Source: an uncultured Eubacteriales bacterium (GTDB lineage Bacteria; Bacillota; Clostridia; Christensenellales; Aristaeellaceae). Taken from it: 64,000 nt of DNA. Below the pieces are notes generated by a model that made no database searches, was not told the origin of the DNA, and saw only the letters and a program-made list of their open reading frames with translations. How positions within the stretch are numbered: the first letter of the stretch is position 1; each line of letters opens with the position of its first letter. Where the stretch lies: assembly GCA_902765735.1 (NCBI GenBank), contig CACXBB010000006.1, positions 56,168-120,167 of the forward strand, in the 5' to 3' direction. A program made the position numbers and the translations under genes. Positions 1 to 7,388 of this stretch are shown piece after piece.

Positions 1-67
1 CGCCCGTGCCGAGGGTGACGGCATTGATCTTGGCGCTGAACGCCTGCTTTTTCGGAGTGAAAGCCAT
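1..67 (-). CDS. acsD: Probable acetyl-CoA decarbonylase/synthase delta subunit (corrinoid Fe-S protein small subunit), 5' end only
   Basis: Only the first 22 codons are present; the gene runs off the left edge on the minus strand. The peptide begins MAFTPKKQAFSAKINAVTLG. This resembles the N-terminus of clostridial CODH/ACS delta subunits (about MAFK..., then a K[IV]..V.[IL]GTG stretch). A GGGGGAAT Shine-Dalgarno precedes the ATG. It lies 33 nt after the cooC-type ATPase stop, in the same orientation, as in acs clusters. The rest of the corrinoid protein and methyltransferase genes (acsC, acsE) would be expected to the left, which cannot be seen. The call rests on a short peptide plus context. 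Confidence 0.55.
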   Translation of the reverse strand, partial: MAFTPKKQAFSAKINAVTLGTG

Positions 68-100
68 GTTGTATTCCCCCTGTTTGTCGTTGTGCCTGGG

Positions 101-874
101 TTATAAGCCCAAAGTGTGCAAAATCGAGTTCAGCGCGACCTTCACCGGCGCGTCCTCTGGTACTTTGGCGCTGGGCTTGCCGTCACAGTCGTACTCGTAG
201 ACGAGCTCGTCGTGGGGTAGCACGCCCGCCAGGTCCAGTCCGTGCTTCTCGATCTCTTCCTTAACCCCGTCGCTCAGCTTGCCGTCTGGCGCGCGGTTAA
301 CGATCAGTTTCATCTGGCCGGGTTTGAGCTCCAGCTCTCCGACCATTTCGGCGATGCGGGCAGCCGCCTGGATGCCCCGCCGGGAGCAGTCGCTGATGAG
401 CAGCAGGGTGTCCACGTGCGGCAGCGTGCCGCGGGAGATGTGCTCCAGCCCCGCCTCATTGTCGATCACCATGTAGCTGTATTGTCCGTAGTACTTGTCC
501 ACCTGGGACTTCAACACCCCGTTGACATAGCAATAGCAGCCCTTGCCCTGGGTGCGGCCCATGACGAGCATGTCAAAGTCGTCCTCCTCGATGAGGGCGG
601 AGTTGAACTTGTACTCGGCGTACTCCTGCTTGGTCATGCCCGAGGGGATCGGGGACACGGGCAGCAGCTCGGCGCGGGCCATCTCCTCGCGGATGTCGCC
701 CAGGGTGATCTCCACCTCCACGCCCAGTACCTCGTTCAAGTTGGAGTTCGCGTCGGCGTCCACCACCAGAAGCGGGCCCTTGCCCTCCCGGATGAGCTGT
801 TCGATGATCATGCCGCAGGTGGTCGTCTTGCCGACGCCGCCCTTGCCGGCCACAGCGATTACATGCGTTGACAT
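101..874 (-). CDS. cooC: CooC/AcsF-type nickel-insertion ATPase
   Basis: A 257-residue MinD/SIMIBI-class ATPase expected to load nickel into CO dehydrogenase or acetyl-CoA synthase using ATP. It starts with the deviant Walker A KGGVGKTT (residues 9-18), carries DADANSNL after strand 2, and has a Cys-x-Cys pair in GKGCYCYVNG. That CxC motif binds Ni at the CooC dimer interface. The chosen ATG has AGGAG seven nt upstream; an earlier in-frame ATG at 955 adds 27 unlike residues. It precedes the acsD-like start, so it is probably the maturation factor dedicated to the acs branch. A second, distinct CooC lies at 51892. Confidence 0.88.
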   Translation of the reverse strand: MSTHVIAVAGKGGVGKTTTCGMIIEQLIREGKGPLLVVDADANSNLNEVLGVEVEITLGDIREEMARAELLPVSPIPSGMTKQEYAEYKFNSALIEEDDFDMLVMGRTQGKGCYCYVNGVLKSQVDKYYGQYSYMVIDNEAGLEHISRGTLPHVDTLLLISDCSRRGIQAAARIAEMVGELELKPGQMKLIVNRAPDGKLSDGVKEEIEKHGLDLAGVLPHDELVYEYDCDGKPSAKVPEDAPVKVALNSILHTLGL

Positions 875-943
875 GTTCTCTCCTGATTCGTGTAATTCGG
901 GCGCGCGCGGGTTACAGAATACCGTTGCGCACTCACATCCTTT

Positions 944-972
944 ATGATACCACAAACCGCGGGGTTAGGCAA
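944..972 (-). promoter_or_regulatory. Sigma-A-type promoter for cooC-acsD
   Basis: Read on the minus strand: TTGCCT (967-972), a 17-bp spacer, and TATCAT (944-949). This leaves a leader of about 60 nt before the cooC ATG at 874. Matches are 4/6 and 5/6. Confidence 0.5.
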
Positions 973-1021
973 GTTAAACATGTCCGAAATTGTGATAAAA
1001 TAACATCTTTGAAACATAAAT

Positions 1022-1054
1022 AAAACCCGTTCCCATCCGTATGGACGGGAACGG
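1022..1054 (-). terminator. Intrinsic terminator after the 1065-1421 gene
   Basis: On the minus strand an 8-bp perfect stem CCGTTCCC/GGGAACGG (1047-1054 with 1027-1034) is followed by GTTTTATTT. It ends the small membrane-protein transcript and insulates the cooC promoter. Confidence 0.75.
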
Positions 1055-1064
1055 CGACGATCCG

Positions 1065-1421
1065 TCATTGCTCCGGCTCCTCCGGCTGCCGGGCGCGCTT
1101 GCCCGTGCGGCGGTATTCCTCCGCCATGCGCCGCAGATTGTCCAGGGAATACTGGGCGTCCTCGGTGTTGTGGCGTATGGCCTCGCTGTTCTCGATGAGC
1201 TCCCCGAAGCCGGTGAGCAGACAGCCCGCCATCCAGGCGCACAGCGTGCCGACAACGCCGATGAGCAGGCCTACGATGAAGATCGTGAAGCCCCCCGCGC
1301 TGTCGCCCAGGCCCGCGCCGGTGATCCACACGCCGATCATGCTGATGCCCGAAGCCACCAGCACCACGAGGAATACGACCCTCGCCAGCCCCTTTATCTT
1401 TCTTCCGATATTGTCAAACAT
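1065..1421 (-). CDS. Small two-helix membrane protein of unknown function
   Basis: 118 residues with a basic N-terminus, a hydrophobic segment at about 13-33 and a second long one at about 44-72. A charged C-terminal tail of about 45 residues follows, with repeated Glu/Arg and a likely helix (ELIENSEAIRHNTEDAQYSL). The topology suggests a hairpin anchor with a cytoplasmic tail. A near-perfect promoter (TTGACA-17-TATAAT) and a GAGGAGA Shine-Dalgarno precede it, and a terminator follows, so it is a monocistronic, well-expressed gene. No family recognised. Confidence 0.75.
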   Translation of the reverse strand: MFDNIGRKIKGLARVVFLVVLVASGISMIGVWITGAGLGDSAGGFTIFIVGLLIGVVGTLCAWMAGCLLTGFGELIENSEAIRHNTEDAQYSLDNLRRMAEEYRRTGKRARQPEEPEQ

Positions 1422-1457
1422 GGTTACATCTCCTCATTATTCTGTTTATGCAACCAT

Positions 1458-1486
1458 ATTATAACATTTTTATTTCATTCTGTCAA
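1458..1486 (-). promoter_or_regulatory. Consensus promoter for the 1065-1421 gene
   Basis: Minus-strand TTGACA (1481-1486), 17-bp spacer, TATAAT (1458-1463): both hexamers are perfect. Confidence 0.9.
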
Positions 1487-1506
1487 GAAAATTTAATACA
1501 TTTGTA

Positions 1507-1734
1507 TCATATACGGGTGAACAGGAATTTCTGGTTCATGCCGTTGCAGTCTGCAAACACGGTCAGATTGTCCGCGTCCCTCTCCTCCACGGTCAGCTCG
1601 GCATTGTCGTCCTTCAACAGTGCGCGCACGTAGGATACGGGATCGTCGGTCTCGATCTCGTCGAAGAACACGTCCCGCATCTGGTTGCCGGAGCAGCTGT
1701 TCTGGATCTCGCGGACCACTTCGTATTCGGCCAC
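1507..1734 (-). CDS. Small conserved-looking protein of unknown function (75 aa)
   Basis: The chosen start is GTG at 1734 with an AAAGGGGGC Shine-Dalgarno seven nt upstream. An upstream ATG would extend the frame into repeat DNA whose translation (LCTLHAPLC) is repeat-derived. The product is acidic and soluble, with the stretch IQNSCSGNQMRDVFFDEIET and a C-terminal segment ending GMNQKFLFTRI. One Cys lies in NSCSGN. No function can be assigned; the family looks like a small cytoplasmic alpha/beta domain. It precedes the small membrane-protein gene in the same direction but is separated from it by a strong promoter. Confidence 0.6.
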   Translation of the reverse strand: MAEYEVVREIQNSCSGNQMRDVFFDEIETDDPVSYVRALLKDDNAELTVEERDADNLTVFADCNGMNQKFLFTRI

Positions 1735-1751
1735 TTCTGAAGCCCCCTTTG

Positions 1752-2027
1752 AACAGAGTGGAGCGTGCAGAGTACAGAGTGCAGTTTTGGTAGAAATCCT
1801 TCGGATTTCTTTTGATTTAAAAAAGGACGACAAAACATACTTATGCTTCTGTGTTCAATGCTGTATCTGGCCGGCGGGCGATCAGGGCAGGCGCATCGCC
1901 GCCCCTACAACGCTTCAATCGTGGTATCCCCGGACAAACGGTCCCTTTTAATCAAACAAATCCCGCAGGGATTTGCACCAAAACTGCACTCTGCACTCTC
2001 CACTCTTCACTCTCATCTCACGGAATT
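1752..2027. repeat. Heptamer-arm inverted-repeat element
   Basis: A roughly 275-bp non-coding element. Its left arm is built of GAGTG/GCAGAGT reiterations and ends in CAGTTTTGG; the right arm is the inverse (CCAAAACTGCACTCTGC...). Just inside each arm are short AAATCC..GGATTT hairpins. The middle holds a GGCGGGCGATC...CGCCGCCCCTAC palindromic unit. Sister elements occur at 10622, 39718, 45349, 48741 and 62525. Confidence 0.8.
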
Positions 2028-2043
2028 ATACCGTCAGTCAGCC

Positions 2044-2238
2044 TCACGACGCTTTCGGCCTGACGACCACGGTCCCCCCCGTCAGATCGGCGGAGGCGAT
2101 CTCGCCCTCGATGACGGCCTCGCGGCCCATGATATCGGTCAGCGTGACGACGCCGTTCTTGCACTCGATCAGCATGACGTTTTTGAGCACCTCGTTTTCG
2201 GGGCGCTTTTCGATCTTATACACGGTGGAAAGGCACAT
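2044..2238 (-). CDS. cooT: CooT family nickel-binding protein
   Basis: 64 residues beginning Met-Cys-Leu, the signature of the CooT family, in which the N-terminal Cys2 of a homodimer binds Ni(II) for delivery to CO dehydrogenase. The rest is a small all-beta domain with the family-like phrases VYKIE and VTLTDIMGRE. It is the second gene of a two-gene unit, 12 nt after the His-rich protein, and together with two cooC genes and cooS it forms the nickel supply of the CODH/ACS system. Family assignment is strong; the exact metal is inferred from family. Confidence 0.88.
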   Translation of the reverse strand: MCLSTVYKIEKRPENEVLKNVMLIECKNGVVTLTDIMGREAVIEGEIASADLTGGTVVVRPKAS

Positions 2239-2250
2239 GTGAAACCCTCC

Positions 2251-2688
2251 TTACTTCATCGCGGCCAGCACGGTGGACAGCCGCATGTTGCCCTTTTCAA
2301 AGTCGGAGACCGCCTGCATCACCTGGTCGTACCCGGCAGGGTCCCCCAGCTCCTTTAAACGCCCGGCCAGCTGGGCCAGCTCGTTGGCGTGGGCGGTGTT
2401 GTGGTTGACCATGTACTGCATCAGCGCCACGATCTCCGCGCGGGGGTCCATGTCGCAGGACTTGCAGTCGCTTGCGCAGTTCGCCGCGCCGGGACAGCCG
2501 TGGGGATGCCCGTGGTCGCCCTCGTGGGTGTGGGGATGGCTGTGCGCATGCTCGTGGGGATGGGTGTGCGTGGTGCCGTCGGCGTGGGTGTGCTCGTGCG
2601 CGTGGGTATGGATATGCTCGTGCGCGTGCTCGTGGTCGTGGGGAATGCCGTGCTCGTGCATATGCTCGTGATCGTGCTCGTGGCTCAT
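2251..2688 (-). CDS. His/Cys-rich metal-binding protein, putative nickel storage or chaperone (CooJ/HypB-arm-like)
   Basis: 145 residues. Residues 1-63 carry 27 histidines, mostly His-x-His alternations. A Cys cluster follows (C65, C71, C75, C78), then a helical C-terminal domain of about 65 residues (RAEIVALMQYMVNHN onward). Such His arms bind Ni(II) or Zn(II), as in CooJ, SlyD and HypB. The start at 2688 has GGAGGAG before it; the ATG seven codons upstream lacks one. It is cotranscribed with cooT and divergent from a CsoR-type repressor whose His arm shares the phrase MHxHGIPHxH. It is probably the nickel reservoir serving CODH; storage versus delivery cannot be told. Confidence 0.75.
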   Translation of the reverse strand: MSHEHDHEHMHEHGIPHDHEHAHEHIHTHAHEHTHADGTTHTHPHEHAHSHPHTHEGDHGHPHGCPGAANCASDCKSCDMDPRAEIVALMQYMVNHNTAHANELAQLAGRLKELGDPAGYDQVMQAVSDFEKGNMRLSTVLAAMK

Positions 2689-2723
2689 GTGTAACTCCTC
2701 CTCAATCATCCTTACTGCCCACC

Positions 2724-2752
2724 ATTATACCCCAATCCCGGCGTTTTGTAAA
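2724..2752 (-). promoter_or_regulatory. Promoter for His-rich protein and cooT
   Basis: Minus-strand TTTACA (2747-2752), 17-bp spacer, TATAAT (2724-2729). It lies in the divergent region shared with the CsoR-family gene. Confidence 0.75.
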
Positions 2753-2803
2753 ACCCCTCCCCGGGGATTCCAACATAAAATTGATTTTAATTTTACCGTT
2801 GTC

Positions 2804-2845
2804 GCCGCCCGGGGCATTGCAAAGCCGGGCGGCATCGGGTAAAAT
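2804..2845 (+). promoter_or_regulatory. csoR-like promoter overlapped by a 9-bp inverted repeat (candidate operator)
   Basis: TTGCAA (2817-2822), 17-bp spacer, TAAAAT (2840-2845) on the plus strand. The perfect inverted repeat GCCGCCCGG (2804-2812) / CCGGGCGGC (2825-2833) straddles the -35 box. This is the position and G/C-tract character expected for autoregulation by a CsoR-family repressor. Transcription would begin only about 15 nt before the ATG, leaving GAGGTGA as the Shine-Dalgarno. Confidence 0.5.
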
Positions 2846-2866
2846 GGAGGTGAGGTGATAGTACAA

Positions 2867-3277
2867 ATGTCCGAGCATCACGATCACGAGCACGATCATG
2901 AGTATATGCACGCCCACGGCATCCCCCACTCCCACGACCATGAGCATGACCACGACCATGACCACGATCACGACCACGACCACTGCCACGCGCACGGCCA
3001 CCACAGCCACACCCACAGCCACGAGCACACCAAGGCCGTGCTGAACCGGCTGTCCCGGGCCATCGGCCATCTGCAGTCGGTGCGCACCATGGTGGAGGAG
3101 GGCCGCGACTGCTCCGAGGTGCTGATCCAGATCGCCGCGGTGCGCTCCGCCATCGACAACACCGGCAAACTGATACTGCAGGACCATCTCAAGCATTGCA
3201 TCGTGGACGCCGCCGCCGAGGGCGACCAGCAGGCCATCGACGATCTGTGCCAGGCGATCGACAAGTATATGAAGTAG
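2867..3277 (+). CDS. CsoR/FrmR-family metal-sensing repressor with fused N-terminal polyhistidine arm
   Basis: 136 residues. Residues 1-54 contain 25 histidines in His-Asp/His-Glu alternation. Residues 56-136 form the all-helical DUF156 (CsoR/RcnR/FrmR) DNA-binding domain. The CsoR metal triad is present with exact spacing: C82, H107 (25 later) and C111 (4 later). That ligand set is known for Cu(I) in CsoR; RcnR-type nickel sensors use a different set. Yet the divergent partner genes (His-rich protein and cooT) point to nickel. The start at 2867 has GAGGTGA eight nt upstream; a GTG at 2855 is less likely. It probably represses itself and the divergent pair. The fused arm is unusual for this normally 85-100 residue family. 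Confidence 0.85.
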   Translation: MSEHHDHEHDHEYMHAHGIPHSHDHEHDHDHDHDHDHDHCHAHGHHSHTHSHEHTKAVLNRLSRAIGHLQSVRTMVEEGRDCSEVLIQIAAVRSAIDNTGKLILQDHLKHCIVDAAAEGDQQAIDDLCQAIDKYMK

Positions 3278-3303
3278 TAAGAATGTAAAATCATACGAAA
3301 CGG

Positions 3304-3332
3304 TTGCATATTTCTTCGGTTCGCGCTATAAT
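3304..3332 (+). promoter_or_regulatory. Promoter of the folT-folC transcript
   Basis: TTGCAT (3304-3309), 17-bp spacer, TATAAT (3327-3332). The start near 3339 gives a leader of about 275 nt. Its first 85 nt lie before the riboswitch and have no assigned role. Confidence 0.75.
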
Positions 3333-3424
3333 GGGCGTGAACGGAGGGTTATCGGCACGAAAGCTGGCGGCGAGAGATGCAGCGGTCCGTCAAATCACGC
3401 TTGAGTCGAAGAAATCAGAGTTCG

Positions 3425-3532
3425 GATTGTATGAGTAGGAATGGCGCGTCAAGTACCGGCGGATGGGAGGTTGCCGCCGGGCGAAGGAGCGGTTCGCTCC
3501 GCGATGCCATTATCGCATCCGCTAACACAATC
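3425..3532 (+). ncRNA. Tetrahydrofolate (THF class I) riboswitch
   Basis: By eye the sequence follows the THF-I aptamer: outer helix GATTGT (3425-3430) with ACAATC (3527-3532); AATGGC (3440-3445) with GCCATT (3506-3511); a hairpin CCGGCGG/CCGCCGG (3456-3480); and GGAGCGGTTCGCTCC (3486-3500). Conserved stretches GCGTCAAG, GATGGGAGGTTG, GCGAA and GCATCCGCT are in the right order. It sits upstream of the folate transporter gene, its usual client. THF binding should switch the downstream terminator/Shine-Dalgarno hairpin and lower folate import. Confidence 0.88.
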
Positions 3533-3587
3533 GCGTATTCCCCATATGGCTTGTCGTATGGGCGTTACAACTGAATGAAATCAACCT

Positions 3588-3612
3588 CCTCCAACGAAAT
3601 GGAGGCTTTTTT
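3588..3612 (+). terminator. Riboswitch expression platform: terminator hairpin that contains the folT Shine-Dalgarno
   Basis: CCTCCA (3588-3593), loop ACGAAA, TGGAGG (3600-3605), then CTTTTTT directly touching the ATG at 3613. The 3' arm GGAGG is also the ribosome binding site. When formed, the hairpin can therefore both end transcription and hide the start site. An additional imperfect hairpin CCCATA/TATGGG (3541-3562) lies between it and the aptamer. Confidence 0.8.
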
Positions 3613-4194
3613 ATGCGCAGATACACCACCAAGATGCTGGTCACGCTGGCCCTGCTGTCGGCCATCGGCGTGATCCTGGCGCGATTCATCGTCCCCATGC
3701 CGAACCCCTACATGCGCTTTTCCATCGAGGCCGTGCCCTTCATCGTGGCGGGCTTCCTGTACGGTCCGATCCCCGGAGCCCTGGTGGGCTTTGTGGCGGA
3801 CTTCGTGGGCTGCCTGTTCTCCGGCTACGGCTACAACCCCGTCTTCGCCGTCCCTCCGGTGCTGATCGGTCTGTGCGCCGGGCTTCTGCGCCCGATGCTG
3901 TACAAGAAGGTCACCTACTTCCGCATACTGGGCGCGTTCATCCCGGCGGTGATCGTGGGCAGCGTGCTGTGGCAGAGCTACTGGCTGTCCTTCTTCTACG
4001 GCTCCCACTCCTGGGCATGGTTCCTGGGCACCCGGGCGATACAGTTCGCCGTCACCTCGCTGGTGAACGCGGCGGTGATCTTCGGCCTGTTCAAGAGCCG
4101 CGTGTTCGACACGCTGCACCTGTGGCCGCCGGTCGCCCTGAAGGAGGTCCGGGAGAACGACACCCATCACGCGATAGAGAGGGCAGTGAAGTGA
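3613..4194 (+). CDS. folT: Folate ECF transporter S component
   Basis: A 193-residue integral membrane protein with about six hydrophobic segments. It is the substrate-binding subunit of an energy-coupling-factor importer; the shared EcfA/A'/T module is not in the window. The N-terminal RYTTKMLVTLALLSAIGVIL and the segment EAVPFIVAGFLYGPIPGALVGFVADF are typical of FolT-type S components. The upstream THF riboswitch and the downstream folC, one nt apart, fix folate as substrate. Folate supply matters here because the methyl branch of the Wood-Ljungdahl pathway is THF-bound. Confidence 0.92.
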   Translation: MRRYTTKMLVTLALLSAIGVILARFIVPMPNPYMRFSIEAVPFIVAGFLYGPIPGALVGFVADFVGCLFSGYGYNPVFAVPPVLIGLCAGLLRPMLYKKVTYFRILGAFIPAVIVGSVLWQSYWLSFFYGSHSWAWFLGTRAIQFAVTSLVNAAVIFGLFKSRVFDTLHLWPPVALKEVRENDTHHAIERAVK

Positions 4195-4195
4195 C

Positions 4196-5488
4196 ATGAG
4201 TATCGACGAAGCCCTGAAATACATTCATAACGTCAGCTGGCTGCGCACCATTCCCGGGCTGGAGCGGGAGCTGGAGCTGCTCGACCGCATCGGCAACCCC
4301 CACAGGGGCATGAAGTTCATCCACGTGGCCGGCACCAACGGCAAGGGCTCCACGGCGACGATGCTCCAGAGCATACTGACGCATGCCGGCTATAAGACCG
4401 GGCTGTACACCTCGCCCTACATCATGCGCTTCAACGAGCGCATCCAGGTGGACGGCGCGCAGATCCCGGACGAGGACGTGTGCGCCCTGACCGAGTACAT
4501 CCGCCCCCACGCCGATGCCATGGCCGACCATCCCTCGGAGTTTGAGATCGTCACCGCCATAGGCTTTGAGTACTTCAAACGACAGAAGTGCGACATCGTG
4601 GTGCTGGAGGTGGGCATGGGCGGCGAGTGGGACGCCACCAACGTCATCGAGGACAACGAGGCCGCGGTGATCGTGAACATCGGCCTGGACCACACCGAGG
4701 TGCTGGGCGACACGCTGGAGAAGATCGCCAGGACCAAGTCCGGCGTGGTCAAGCGGGGCTGCCCGTGCGTGATCTACCGTCAGGAGAAGGTCGTGGAGGA
4801 CGTGTTTCGGCAGGTGTGCCGGGAGATGGACGCCCCCTTCTTCCCCGCCGACTTCGACAGCCTGCGGCCCGTCAGCGCCGGTCTGGACGGCCAGCGCTTC
4901 GACTGGGGCGACATGAAGGACCTCCGCCTGCCGCTATTGGGCGCGCACCAGCTCAAGAACGCCGCCAACGTGCTGACGACCGTACAGGTGCTTAAGAGCC
5001 GGGGCTGGCAGATCCCCGAGGCCGCCGTGCGGGCGGGCCTCGCCGCCGTGACCTGGCCCGGGCGCTTCCAGCTGATGGCCGAGAAGCCGCTGTTCATCAT
5101 CGACGGCGGGCACAACCCCCAGTGCCTCGAGGCGCTGGAGGACACCATACGGACCTACCTGCCGGGGCGGCGCATCGTGTTTCTGAACGGCGTCATGGCC
5201 GACAAGGACTACGGCGACATGTTCAACCGATTAAAGCCCTTCGCCCTGGCATTCGTCACCGTCACTCCCGCCAACCCCCGGGCGCTGTCCGCGCAGGCGC
5301 TGAGCGACTACATCCGTCAAAACCTCGACGCCCCCGCCACCCCCTGCGACACCGTGGCCGAGGGCGTGCGGACCGCCGTCGATCTCGCCGGGCCCGACGG
5401 CGTGGTGTGCGCCTGCGGCTCACTGTACATGCTGGGAGAAGTGATCGAGGAAATCCAGCGGTTGAAGAAGCAAGGGACTGTTTCATGA
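4196..5488 (+). CDS. folC: Bifunctional folylpolyglutamate synthase / dihydrofolate synthase
   Basis: 430 residues, full length for FolC/Mur-ligase-type enzymes. The ATP loop GTNGKGSTATM (about residues 47-57) and the phrases LYTSPYIMRFNERI and GGEWDATNVI are diagnostic, as is the C-terminal DGGHNPQ motif. It adds glutamate to folates, which retains the imported vitamin in the cell. It starts one nt after the folT stop, so the two are translationally coupled and share riboswitch control. Confidence 0.95.
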   Translation: MSIDEALKYIHNVSWLRTIPGLERELELLDRIGNPHRGMKFIHVAGTNGKGSTATMLQSILTHAGYKTGLYTSPYIMRFNERIQVDGAQIPDEDVCALTEYIRPHADAMADHPSEFEIVTAIGFEYFKRQKCDIVVLEVGMGGEWDATNVIEDNEAAVIVNIGLDHTEVLGDTLEKIARTKSGVVKRGCPCVIYRQEKVVEDVFRQVCREMDAPFFPADFDSLRPVSAGLDGQRFDWGDMKDLRLPLLGAHQLKNAANVLTTVQVLKSRGWQIPEAAVRAGLAAVTWPGRFQLMAEKPLFIIDGGHNPQCLEALEDTIRTYLPGRRIVFLNGVMADKDYGDMFNRLKPFALAFVTVTPANPRALSAQALSDYIRQNLDAPATPCDTVAEGVRTAVDLAGPDGVVCACGSLYMLGEVIEEIQRLKKQGTVS

Positions 5489-5499
5489 CCAAACCCGAT

Positions 5500-5880
5500 G
5501 TAGGGGCGCCCAATGGGCGCCCGCCCGACAGAGACCATGGTTCTGAATGGGCGGGCACCGCATCGGCGCCCCTACATGTTGTCTGACTGTATAGCGCTTC
5601 ACGGATATTTGTGGGAACCAACTCCCTCCGTCTCGGCTTCGCCGAGCCACCTCCCTCTAAGAGGGAGGCTATGGGTTCGCCGCCAAAAGGCTCCCGTCTT
5701 GGCCCCCTCTCCGAGGGGGCTGTCAGCGAAGCTGACTGGGGGAGTGAAGGGAGCTGGCGGGAGTGAAGGGAGCTGGCGCGCAGCGCCTGAGGGAGTCCTC
5801 TCTGAGGGAGTCCTCTCCGAGGGGGTTGTCAGCGAAGCTGACTGCGGGAGTCCTCTCTGAGGGAGTCCTTGCTCAACCCC
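5500..5880. repeat. Cluster of intergenic palindromic repeats
   Basis: The 471-nt gap between folC and nfnB contains no gene. At 5500-5575 two units face each other (GTAGGGGCGCCCAATGGGCG... and its inverse ...GGCGCCCCTAC). From about 5622 to 5880 there are several copies of a TCCCTCTAAGAGGGAGGC / CTCTCCGAGGGGGCTGTCAGCGAAGCTGAC type palindrome, some directly reiterated (GGGAGTCCTCTCTGAG three times). Confidence 0.8.
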
Positions 5881-5910
5881 CACAGGCAGACATAGAGAAC
5901 CATAACACAA

Positions 5911-5942
5911 CCCCCCTGTCCATGAGCCCATGGACAGGGGGG
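5911..5942 (-). terminator. Strong hairpin ending the nfnA-nfnB transcript
   Basis: A 14-bp perfect stem CCCCCCTGTCCATG/CATGGACAGGGGGG with a 4-nt loop lies 17 nt beyond the nfnB stop on the minus strand. The following T tract is weak (TTGTGTT). Confidence 0.6.
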
Positions 5943-5959
5943 CTGTATTCATCCGCTTA

Positions 5960-7384
5960 TTACTTTTTCGACTTGATGTACTCGTCGATGGCCGCGGCGG
6001 CGTTCTTGCCCGCGCCCATGGCCAGTATGACGGTGGCCGCGCCGGTCACGGCGTCGCCGCCGGCGTACACGCCCTCGCGGCTGGTCAGGCCGTCCTCGCC
6101 CTGGGTGACGATGCAGCCGTGCTTATTGGCCTCGAGGCCGGGGGTGGTGGACCGGATCAGCGGGTTGGGGGACGTGCCGATGGCCATGATCATGGTGTCG
6201 ATGTCCAGCACGAACTCGCTGCCCTCCTTGACGATGGGGCGGCGGCGTCCGGAGGCGTCGGGCTCGCCCAGCTCCATCTCCACGCATTTCATGCCGCAGA
6301 CCTCGCCGTTGCGGGGATCGCGGGGGTTCTCGGGATTGTTGTAGCCCAGCACCTCCACGGGGTTGGTGAGGGTCTTGAAGATGATGCCCTCCTCCTGGGC
6401 GTGCTCGACCTCCTCCGCGCGGGCGGGGAGCTCGTTCATGCTGCGGCGGTAGACGATGTACACCTCTTCCGCGCCCAGGCGCTTGGCGCAGCGCGCGGCG
6501 TCCATGGCCACGTTGCCGCCGCCCACGACGGCGACCTTTTTGCCGTGGCGGATGGGGGTCTTGCTGTCGTCCTTGTAGGCCTTCATCAGGTTGATGCGGG
6601 TCAGGAACTCATTGGCGGAGTACACGCCCTTGAGGCTCTCGCCGGGGATGTTCATGAACCGGGGCAGGCCTGCGCCGGAGCCGATGAACACGGCCTCGTT
6701 GCCCATCTCGAACAGCTCGTCGATGGTCAGTACCTTTCCGATGACCATGTCGGTCTCGATGTCCACGCCCATGGCCTTGAGGTTGTCGACCTCCTTGTTG
6801 ACGATGGCCTTGGGAAGCCTGAACTCCGGGATGCCGTAGGACAGCACGCCGCCGGCGACGTGCAGGGCCTCGTACACGGTCACCTTGTAGCCCATGCGGG
6901 CCAGGTCGCCCGCGCAGGTCAGGCCCGCGGGGCCGGCGCCGATGACGGCGACCTTGTGGCCGTTGGAGGCGGGAACGGCGGGCTTTTCGGTGGAGTGCTC
7001 GCGGTGCCAGTCGGCCACGAAGCGCTCCAGACGGCCGATGCCCACCGGCTCGCCCTTCACGCCGCGCACGCACTTGGATTCGCACTGGGTCTCCTGCGGA
7101 CACACGCGGCCGCACACGGCGGGCAGCGACGAGGAGCGGTTGATGACCTCGAACGCGCCCTCGATGTCCTCGTTGGCCAGCTTGGCGATGAACTCGGGGA
7201 TGTCGATCTGTACGGGGCACTTGCTGACGCAGGGCCTGTTCTTGCAGTGCAGGCAGCGGCGGGCCTCCTCGATGGCCATTTCATAGGTATAGCCGGTGGC
7301 GACCTCCTCGAACACCTTGTTGCGGTAGTTCGGATCGAGGGACGGCATCGGGCACTTTTTCAGACTCATGTTCTTCTCAGCCAT
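5960..7384 (-). CDS. nfnB: NADPH-binding large subunit of NfnAB (glutamate synthase small-subunit-like, GltA family)
   Basis: 474 residues with the GltD/NfnB layout. An N-terminal domain carries two [4Fe-4S] motifs (CLHCKNRPCVSKCP at about 43-56 and CGRVCPQETQCESKC at about 91-105). FAD is bound at GAGPAGLTCAG, NADP at VVGGGNVAMDAAR, and a C-terminal GD segment follows. With NfnA it forms the electron-bifurcating transhydrogenase that couples NADH and reduced ferredoxin to NADPH formation, typical of acetogens. It lies four nt after nfnA. An alternative reading is plain NADPH-glutamate synthase GltA; the adjacent FNR-type subunit without a large glutamate synthase favours Nfn. Confidence 0.88.
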   Translation of the reverse strand: MAEKNMSLKKCPMPSLDPNYRNKVFEEVATGYTYEMAIEEARRCLHCKNRPCVSKCPVQIDIPEFIAKLANEDIEGAFEVINRSSSLPAVCGRVCPQETQCESKCVRGVKGEPVGIGRLERFVADWHREHSTEKPAVPASNGHKVAVIGAGPAGLTCAGDLARMGYKVTVYEALHVAGGVLSYGIPEFRLPKAIVNKEVDNLKAMGVDIETDMVIGKVLTIDELFEMGNEAVFIGSGAGLPRFMNIPGESLKGVYSANEFLTRINLMKAYKDDSKTPIRHGKKVAVVGGGNVAMDAARCAKRLGAEEVYIVYRRSMNELPARAEEVEHAQEEGIIFKTLTNPVEVLGYNNPENPRDPRNGEVCGMKCVEMELGEPDASGRRRPIVKEGSEFVLDIDTMIMAIGTSPNPLIRSTTPGLEANKHGCIVTQGEDGLTSREGVYAGGDAVTGAATVILAMGAGKNAAAAIDEYIKSKK

Positions 7385-7388
7385 GGTA

